From Hygrocybe punicea (lineage: Eukaryota > Basidiomycota > Agaricomycetes > Agaricales > Hygrophoraceae): a stretch of DNA of 64,000 nucleotides. The position numbers were made by a program, and so were the translations under genes. The stretch covers positions 992,001-1,056,000 of the forward strand of contig OY744463.1 in assembly GCA_963556145.1 (NCBI GenBank), written 5' to 3'. Positions 57,334 to 64,000 of the stretch are shown piece after piece; position 1 is the first letter of the stretch; every line of letters begins with the position of its first letter. The notes below the pieces were generated by a model. The model was given only the letters and a program-made list of their open reading frames with translations. It searched no databases and had not been told where the DNA came from.

Positions 57334-58212
57334 TAAAGAAAATCCTGCCAAAAATTCCCGCCTGAGGCAAGTTTTGAGCGAATGGCTGCGATGCATATAC
57401 AGCTGATTCGGAAATTCTTGTCCCACGGTTCAAAAAGCGCGAAAAAAATCAAAAAAATCAAAAAAAATCAAAAAAACATTTGCTCCCTCAATACCATTCA
57501 TTCACCATGGGTTACTGCCATATCAGCTACGAAATGAAACAAGGAGTGTTGCGGCCACTGCTGGAAGGCTTGAATCTGTTGGTGTCTCCACCAAGCACAT
57601 TGCCTAAGGCAGCCTAACCAAAATTCTTCTACGACGTCAATGGAGATCAATTTGAGTGAGCAGGTATCCTGAACATGAAATTGTTGAACCAGGCACAACA
57701 GCAGTTACGATGGATAAGGCAAGGAAGTTGGTATACACAGAGTATATGTTAAAACATTACTGGCACCGAACACAATAGTACTTCAATATTTGGGGACTGC
57801 CCAAGGCTTGCCGAACAGACCCAGAGTCTGAGACTGAGTGGAATGACTGAGTGACTACTGGAGTATGACCTTGAATTAGTGTTGCCACGGCTCGGTCCGG
57901 AACCGTTAGCCGTTGGAGCCGGACCGATAATTAGCCGAGCCGAGCCGTTCACTCAGCTAACGGTTAAACCTCGGCTTAGCCACGGCTAGCCGTTATTAGC
58001 CGTTACCAAATATCCAAATTAGGAAATTTAGGTTTCCAGCCTTTTGGCTGGCTTCAACTTCACTTGGATAACCCTCTGCTGCCTCCCATACCTCACGAAC
58101 ATGTACAGCCACAGTTCACAAGGTTTTCAGGTGTTTCATTTTCTTTTTGCGTATCTCCACATAGCCTACCTATGTACATGTACATGTATATGAAAAAAAT
58201 GAAAAATACCTA

Positions 58213-58472
58213 TTTCATTGTCTTCCTGAATAGATCCATATTAAGCCTCAAACTTGGCCCGTGTAAGAATTTCCGAAAAGTCATTGCCGTCCTTGAACGA
58301 CTCGATTTCGATCCTCGTCGACTGCTGACAACATCCGCTTAGCCTTCTCGACCTCGCGCTTGAGCTTGCCCATTGCGCTCAAGTTCAGCGACACATCAGT
58401 ACCTGTCTTCTTCTTGTACGCCTTGACAAGATGGTTGATAACGCGGTTGTAAAAGTCCTCGCCTCCAAGATG
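58213..58472 (-). pseudogene. Captured BiP/Kar2-type Hsp70 fragment
   Basis: Minus-strand translation gives [40 protein letters not shown] and VEKAKRMLS. After a one-base shift follow [20 protein letters not shown] and TRAKFE, and after another shift [11 protein letters not shown]. This is the ATPase-domain region of ER Hsp70 (BiP). It begins and ends abruptly inside element B and is broken by two frameshifts, so it is a transposed relic. The intact gene should be elsewhere. Confidence 0.85.
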
Positions 58473-58599
58473 AGCAAAGGAGGGAGAAGCTGCCATGCGC
58501 CAGGGTCGGATGTGCAGACGTCGAGGGAGGCGAGACATGGTAGTAAATTTGCAGAACGATTGTCGTCATGGTCGTTGTCGTCATGACAGCAGTTGTTGG

Positions 58600-60770
58600 T
58601 GCCGGTGTTGTCATACGAGGTGTGGGGGGTTGGATCATGTCATGGGTGGTCGAAATCAGCGGCTGGAAGGTGCAGGAACCACCGAAAGAACTTGGGGGAC
58701 AAATTGATGGCACGGGTGATTGGGAAGCGCCAGCCTGTTGTTTGTGGGCTAAACGAGGTGCGCAGGGTTGTACCATGCCATGGGTGGTCAAAATCGGCAG
58801 GTGGAAGGTGCAGGAACTGCCGAAAAAACTTAGCAGGGGGTGGGGGACAAATTGATGGTGCACGCGATTGGGAAGCCCCAGCCTGTCATTTTCGGGCCAT
58901 ATGAGGTGCGGGTGATTGTACCATGCCGTGGCTGGTCAAAATCGGCGGGTGGAAGGTGCAGGAACTGCCCAAAAAAAACTTGGGGGGGTGAGGGGGACAA
59001 TATGATGGCGTGGGTGATTGGGTAGCCCCAGCCTGTCGTTTGCAGGCTAAACGAGGTGCGGGGGATTGTGCCATGCCGTGGGTGGTCGAAATCGGCAGGT
59101 GGAACTGCCGAAAAAACTTGGGAGGGGGGTGGGGGACAAATTAATGGCGCAGGCGATTGGGAAGCCCCAACCTGTCATTTGCGGGCTAAACGAGGTGCGC
59201 AGGGTTGTACCATGTCGTGGGTGGTCGAAATCAGCAGGTGGAAGGTGCAGGAACCACCGAAAAAACTTGGGGGGGGGGTGGGGGACAAATTGATGGCGTG
59301 GGCGATTGGGAAGCTCCAACCTGTCGTTTTCGGGCTAAACGAGGTGCGGGGGGTTGGATCATGTTGTGGGTGGTCGAAATCGGCAGGTGGAAGCACCAGG
59401 AACCGCCAAAGAAAACTTGGAGGGGTGGATGGGCAAAGTGATGGCGCGGGTGGCTGGGCAGCCCCGGGCTGTCGTTTTCACGCCGAACGAGGTGCAGGGG
59501 CCTGTGCCATGCCATGGGTGGTCGAAATTGGCAGGTGGAAGCAGCAGGAACGAATGCAAAAAAGGTGGTTGAGGTTGGGGGGCAAAGTGACGGCGCGAGT
59601 GATTTGGCAGCGCCGGGCTGTCATTTTCAGGCCGAAGGAGGAGTGGGGGGTTGTACCATGCAGTGGGTGGTCAAAATCGGCGGGTGGAAACAGCAGGAAC
59701 CGCCGAAAGAAATTTGGTGGTGGGTGGGGTGGACAACGTGATGGCGTGGGCGATTGGGTAGCCCCAGCCTGTCGATTTCCGGCCGAACGAGGTGCGGGGG
59801 GTTGTGCCATGTCGTGGGTGGTCGAAATCGGCCAGTGGAAGGAGCAGGAACCACCAAAAAAAAATTGGGGGCGGGGGTGTGGGACACATTGATGGTGCAC
59901 GCGATTGGGAGGCCCCAGCCTGTCGTTTTCGGGCCAAGCGAGGTGCGGGGGCTTGAAAGATGCCATGGATGGTTGAAATCGGTGGGTGGAAGGTGCAGGA
60001 ATCACCAAAAAAAAACTTGGGGGGGTGAGGGGGACAATATGATGGCGTGGGTTATTGGGTAGCCCCAGACTGTCGTTTTCGGCCCATACGAGGTGCAGGG
60101 GATTGTAACATGTCGTGGGTGGTCGAAATCGGCGGGTGGAAGGTGCAGGAACCGCCGAAAACAACTGGGGGCTGCTGTGGGGGACAATGTGATGACGCGG
60201 GCGATTTGGAAGCCCCAGCCAGTCGATTTCCGGCCAAACGAGGTGCGGGGCGTTGTGCCATCTCGTGGGTGGTAGAAATCGTCGGGTGGAAGGTGCAGGA
60301 ACCGCCGAAAACAACTTGGGGGTGCTGGGGGGGACAATGTGATGGCATGGGCGATTGGGCAGCCCCAGCCTGTCGTTTTCGAGCCAAACGAGATGCGGGG
60401 GATTAAGAGGTGCTATGGGCAGTCGAAATCGCTAAGGGGAAGCAGCAGGAACCGCCCAAAAAAACTTGGAGGAGGTGGGGGGGGCAAAGTGATGGCGCGC
60501 GCGATTGGCTGGCACCGGCCTATCATTTTGATGTGAAACGAGGTGCGGGGGGTTCAAAGATGCCATGTGTGCTCGATATCAGTGGGAGGCAGCAGCAGGA
60601 ACCGCCGAACAAAGCTTGGAGGAGGTGGGGGGGTGCAAAGTGAAGGGACGCGCGATTGGGCAGCCCCAGCCAGAAGTTATCAGTCCAAACGAGGTGTGGC
60701 ATGCAGTGGGCAGTCGAAAGTGACGGGTGGAGACAACAGAAGCCGCCCGATGAACTGGGGAAGTAAATCA
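58600..60770. repeat. About 15 tandem units of ~150 bp
   Basis: Units share CGAGGTGCGGGGGATTGTGCC, CATGTCGTGGGTGGTCGAAAT, GGAAGGTGCAGGAACC and GGGAAGCCCCAGCCTGTCG. The CATGNNGTGGG element recurs at about 59072, 59211, 59360, 59508, 59658, 59808, 59960 and 60109, giving spacings of 139-152 bp. Because the period is near a multiple of three, long meaningless open frames appear on both strands. Confidence 0.9.
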
Positions 60771-61684
60771 CAACAAAATGACAGTCACCTCATTTGATGT
60801 AGTGCTGTTGCCGTCGTTGCCACTGCTGCTGTTTGCCGTCGCCGTGGTCATTGGTCGTTGCTGCTGCTGTCCGGGCGGCTGTTGCCTCGAGATAATTTGT
60901 GCTGTAATCAGAAATAAGTTGGTAGTAAAAAAAAAACAAAGATTCAAGAAAAGACATAGCGGGAGTGGGCACGTTGCCGCTTCATTCCTCGCCCCTCTGC
61001 TGGTCGCCGTTGGCCTTTGTTTTGGGTTGGCCTGCGTTGTCGCGAGCTGGTGTGGCTGTGGCTGTTGGCGTGGTGTCACTGGTGTGCTCCGCATGTTTGT
61101 GTGGTGAGATTGGTGACCTTGGTGGTTGTCCGCTATTAATTTCCTTTTTTGGACGGCTAACCGCGGTTTAGCCGTTCCACAACGGTCCGGTCCGGCTAAC
61201 AACCCATATATGGGTTAGCCGTTGTTAGCCGTAGCCGAGCCGAGCCAGACCGAGCCGTGGCAACACTACCTTGAATGCAAACTGACAGAGTACACACCTA
61301 ATACTCTCGCTGATTGCTGCTCTTTGGTGTCGTTGGCGATGCCGTTGCCACAAGCATAACATTTGTGTTACTCCTTTGATGCGAGAATTTGCTTGCCCAT
61401 CATCTCGAACCCACTCAGAGTAGTAGGGAAGGCCAACAAACTCTTTGCTTAACGTCTTCACTGTCCCTATCGGCCACTCAGCAACTGCTCATTGCAACAT
61501 TTGAACCCGCTTGTTGAAAACAGCATGGGGCCTCTGCCTAGTTTTGGGAGGGCCTGGGAGGTGCGAATCGTCCCAATCGTCGATTCCGCTATTGCTAAAC
61601 TGATTGAGAATGAGTGTGACGGAAGGCAAGTGGGAGATGACTGTACCTTGAGATGTACAGAACATCTTTCTTGACACCCTCAGC

Positions 61685-62815
61685 TAGTGTTGCCATAGTT
61701 CGGTTCCGAACCTAGCCGAACCCGGTTCAAACCCCGAACCGAACCCTAAGTTCGGTCTAAGTTCAGCCAAGTGCTGAACCGGACCGCGGGTTCAGTTCCG
61801 GGTTTCGAGGCCTGCCAGATTTCCTGAACGGCTCCAAACCGCGTTCAAACCGCGAACACGGATATTTTTAAGGTATTGATTTCATTTGTTTTTCGTATTT
61901 CTTTACTTACTATTTCGTGTTAAACGGCATCATGTGACCGGCCGTGACCTTTCACGCAACACAGCAACTTCAACGCGGGTTGAACACAACACAAATTGTG
62001 TTGTGTTCAAAGGTAAGTTTCCATTTTTTTCTTAATTTTACTAATGTTATTTGCGGCAGGCAACTCGACTGCGACCACATCGCGACCACATTGGCACAAG
62101 ATGAATGCCAACGCCAACGCAATGCCAACGGACGCGGGGCAGCCGCAACACCACCACCACCACCACCACCACCAGCGGCGGCAATGGCAACAGCAAAGGC
62201 AACGGCAACCAGGCAACGACAACGGCAACGGCCAGCAGCAGCAGCAACAGCGGAACCAGCAGCGCCGGCAGCAACGGCAGCAGCAGCAGCAGCAGCGGCA
62301 GCGGCAACAGCCAAAGCCATCCAACATCACCACCAGCGGCGGCAACAACAACGGCAACCACAACTATGACGGCCAGCAGCAGCAGCAATGCCGGCAGCAG
62401 CAGCAACAGCAACAGCAGCAACGGCGGCAGCAGCAACGGCCACGACAGCAGCAGCAGCAGTGGCAGCAGCAACGGCGACAGCAGCAGCAGCAGCGCCGGC
62501 AGCGGCAGCAATGGCAGCAGTGACAGCGGCGGCAGCAGCAGCGCCGGACGGCTCCCCCACAGCCCAACTACCTCGCGAAGTGTAGCACCGTATCGATTAA
62601 TACGTGCCTGCCATTCGCGAGGAGAACGGAGCTCATGGGGTGAGCCCACCTCAGTCCGGGGTTCAGACCGCGTCTGAACCCAGACCGAACGCGGAGAAAC
62701 GGTTCAATGCCGTCCGGGTCCAGGTTTGGCCATGCGCCAAACCGGACCCGAAGTTCAGTTCGTGGTTCCGCTAAAAAGGGTCGGAACCGGACCGAACTGA
62801 ACTTCGGCAACACTA
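61685..62815. mobile_element. Non-autonomous hAT-type element C
   Basis: Left end TAGTGTTGCCATAGTTCGG and right end with reverse complement TAGTGTTGCCGAAGTTCAG. Target duplication CCCTCAGC at 61677-61684 and 62816-62823. Subterminal CCGAAC/GTTCGG motifs are like those of element A. The interior is dominated by GCAGCAA/CAG repeats. There is no transposase. It is 1131 bp, the second insertion in the TA-flanked element. Confidence 0.88.
62145..62555. repeat. CAG/CAA-rich trinucleotide repeat
   Basis: Almost uninterrupted CAG, CAA, CGG and CAC triplets within element C. They read as poly-Gln, poly-Ser or poly-Ala according to frame and are not evidence for a gene. Confidence 0.9.
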
Positions 62816-63130
62816 CCCTCAGCTTCTGAAACCTTGTCTACGCCAATGAAGGTGTCTCCATTTGGATTCCCAAACTTGTATTCCGATGTGGAGAAGCCAG
62901 CGAAGGCGCAATTGGTCTCCACAAACCATGTAAATCTTCGAGAAATTGACATCTGTTAATGCGTGAAGATCTTCATTAGGGTGTTCTCTGAGGGTTTATG
63001 GGTCTGACCATGTAAATGTAGGCGATTCTAGCTGGTATTGAGGGAGCAAATGTTTTTTTGATTTTTTTGATTTTTTTGATTTTTTTCGCACTTTTTGAAC
63101 CGTGGGACAAGAATTTCCGAATCAGCTGTA

Positions 63131-63637
63131 ACAGGAATGAGAGAAGCTCAGTTCGCCATCGGATAATTTCGCAGCTCAGGAGCCACAGGCGGAGACATGC
63201 TCAACGCCCAACGCTGCACTGCCAAGTGTAACAGTGCAATTAAATATATTATATAGCCAAACAAAGTTTTTGACCGTGCAGTTTATTACTGTAAATCTGT
63301 TGAACAAGTGATCTCTGTTTGAGCGTTACGGATTCTCGTCCAGTTCAAAATATTTGTCTGGCGAGTTTGCAACGGCCATTTGCAACTCTAATCCGGATAC
63401 ATGTAAGTACTTATATAGCGCTGGCTCATGGAGTGCAAGCAATGATGGACTCCGGAGCGCCATGTCCAGCAATATCAGCCTCGAAACAATTTCCTGATGC
63501 TCACCTGATGTTGTCCCCACAACGTTGAACGCAATACCTAGGTACCTGAGGCCTCAACATCTCAACCTTAAGCTCACGCCTTCGGAAACATGCAGAGCAC
63601 ATTTTCGAAAGCCAAGCCAAAACTGAAGGTTACTCTC
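63131..63637. other. Intergenic, no gene recognised
   Basis: Short open frames on both strands around 63320-63530 show no motif. It is 3' flanking sequence of the DUF455 gene. Confidence 0.4.
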
Positions 63638-64000
63638 CTATTGGTCCCCGTCAACAACGACACAGGGTGCCTCATCCATAGGCTTCACTGGGACGCCTAT
63701 CATCGATCTGTTTGCCTCCCATCCCAACTCCCCTCTCAAATCCTCATAGAATTCCTTCGTCATCCCCGCTCTCTCCCGATCGCCCTCATTGAAAGGGCCT
63801 TTGACCTCCCCCTTCCAGCCCTTCTTCACCTCCTCTCGAAAGGTAGACACAGGCTCCACTCCGTCCATCTCGCACACCCAGATAAACCACCGATGCCCGG
63901 AGGTCACATGTGTTACTTCGTCGGCGTGTATCACCTCCAACGCAGCGACGCTCTCCATGTCGCCTGCTCGCCGGAATCGCTCGATTGTGGCGGGGTTCAC
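63638..64000 (-). CDS. DUF455 ferritin-like protein (5' part outside window)
   Basis: The C-terminal part of a DUF455 (PF04305) protein, a ferritin-like diiron fold of unknown substrate. Visible: NPATIERFRRAGDMESVAAL, EVIHADEVTHVTSGHRWFIW (with the ExxH-type metal ligands EVIHADEVTH) and VSTFREEVKKGWKGEVKGPF, ending DEAPCVVVDGDQ with TAG at 63638. Continuous to the window edge, so the start lies beyond 64000. No defect in the visible part. Confidence 0.88.
   Translation of the reverse strand: MNPATIERFRRAGDMESVAALEVIHADEVTHVTSGHRWFIWVCEMDGVEPVSTFREEVKKGWKGEVKGPFNEGDRERAGMTKEFYEDLRGELGWEANRSMIGVPVKPMDEAPCVVVDGDQ

Larger units (their letters stand above)
57877..61268. mobile_element. Non-autonomous hAT-type element B
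   Basis: Ends TAGTGTTGCCACGGCTCGGT on both sides (right end as reverse complement), with target duplication CCTTGAAT at 57869-57876 and 61269-61276. Subterminal TAGCCG/CGGCTA motifs cluster at both ends. There is no transposase. Cargo: a reversed Hsp70 fragment (58213-58472) and an array of about 150-bp repeats (58600-60770), then a Cys/Val-coding GC-rich stretch. It is 3392 bp, inserted in the TA-flanked element. Confidence 0.88.
57402..63128. mobile_element. TA-flanked element with ~95-bp inverted repeats, host to two nested insertions
   Basis: Left end CAGCTGATTCGGAAATTC at 57402 returns as the reverse complement ending at 63128, with TA on each side (57400-57401, 63129-63130). The repeats extend about 95 bp and include an A-rich AAAAAATC series and GCTCCCTCAAT. 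Without the two hAT insertions the element would be about 1.19 kb. Minus-strand protein-like sequence inside (MSISRRFTWFVETNCAFAGF, YKFGNPNGDTFIGVDKVSEA, then across the insertion GVKKDVLYIS) has no family I know. Class Tc1/mariner is inferred from the TA duplication. Confidence 0.75.

Noticed and set aside
59056..60314. Open frames of up to 278 codons on both strands
   Set aside because: By-product of the 150-bp tandem repeat, whose period is close to a multiple of three.
62044..62677. Poly-Gln, poly-Ser and poly-Ala open frames
   Set aside because: Trinucleotide repeat inside hAT element C; open in many frames at once.

Overview
The window is nuclear DNA of a filamentous basidiomycete, most likely an Agaricomycete (mushroom-forming fungus). 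This rests on dense introns of about 50-70 nt, very short spacing between genes, a eukaryotic ribosomal protein eL28 gene (absent from budding yeast), a membrane-anchored LysM protein of a type I know from mushrooms, F-box and DUF2235 remnants, and a fungal tyrosine-recombinase element. Species cannot be named from the sequence. Nearly every gene is split, so coordinates given are whole CDS spans with introns inside.

Region 1 (1-34.5 kb) is a compact housekeeping block. In order: condensin SMC4 (5' cut by the window edge), a CDK-like kinase, an ankyrin protein, histidyl-tRNA synthetase, a decayed DEAH-helicase fragment, COX6, a glycogen-targeting PP1 subunit with CBM21, an F-box protein, a GON7-like protein, mitochondrial uL2m, RVB2, an unrecognised charged protein, the divergent pair RPL21/RPS9, a Trf4-like poly(A) polymerase, a small conserved protein, RPL28, an AYR1-like reductase with an apparent frameshift, a secreted protein and a LysM protein. 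Many neighbours are divergent with tiny shared promoters (41-220 bp); one pair appears to share a CCATGG start site. Several introns here use GC-AG rather than GT-AG.

Region 2 (34.6-40.4 kb) is accessory: weak hypothetical genes, a clear fungal viperin (radical SAM ddhCTP-synthase family), then broken F-box and DUF2235 remnants and an unrecognised two-exon gene.

Region 3 (40.4-50.9 kb) holds a mobile-element candidate made of a SAP-domain gene facing a tyrosine-recombinase gene. The recombinase is split by an insertion and has Gln where the HxxR arginine is expected. A GC-rich repeat array, a 2.1-kb hAT-type element with 8-bp target duplication and a CRAL-TRIO (Sec14-like) gene follow.

Region 4 (51.5-55.8 kb) is the most unusual part. 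One gene can be assembled in frame through ordinary exons into an array of 34 consecutive intron-like units. Each is separated from the next by exactly three nucleotides between a 3' AG and a 5' GT. All 34 triplets are sense codons, biased to Asp/Glu and Leu/Phe/Ile, and the frame continues into ordinary exons downstream. This is either a gene with 34 three-nucleotide micro-exons or an intron-propagation array.

Region 5 (55.8-64 kb) is nested transposon sequence: a TA-flanked foldback element, then a TA-flanked element with about 95-bp inverted repeats into which two hAT-type elements have jumped. One of these carries a captured BiP/Hsp70 gene fragment and 15 tandem units of about 150 bp. The window closes with the 3' part of a DUF455 ferritin-like gene.
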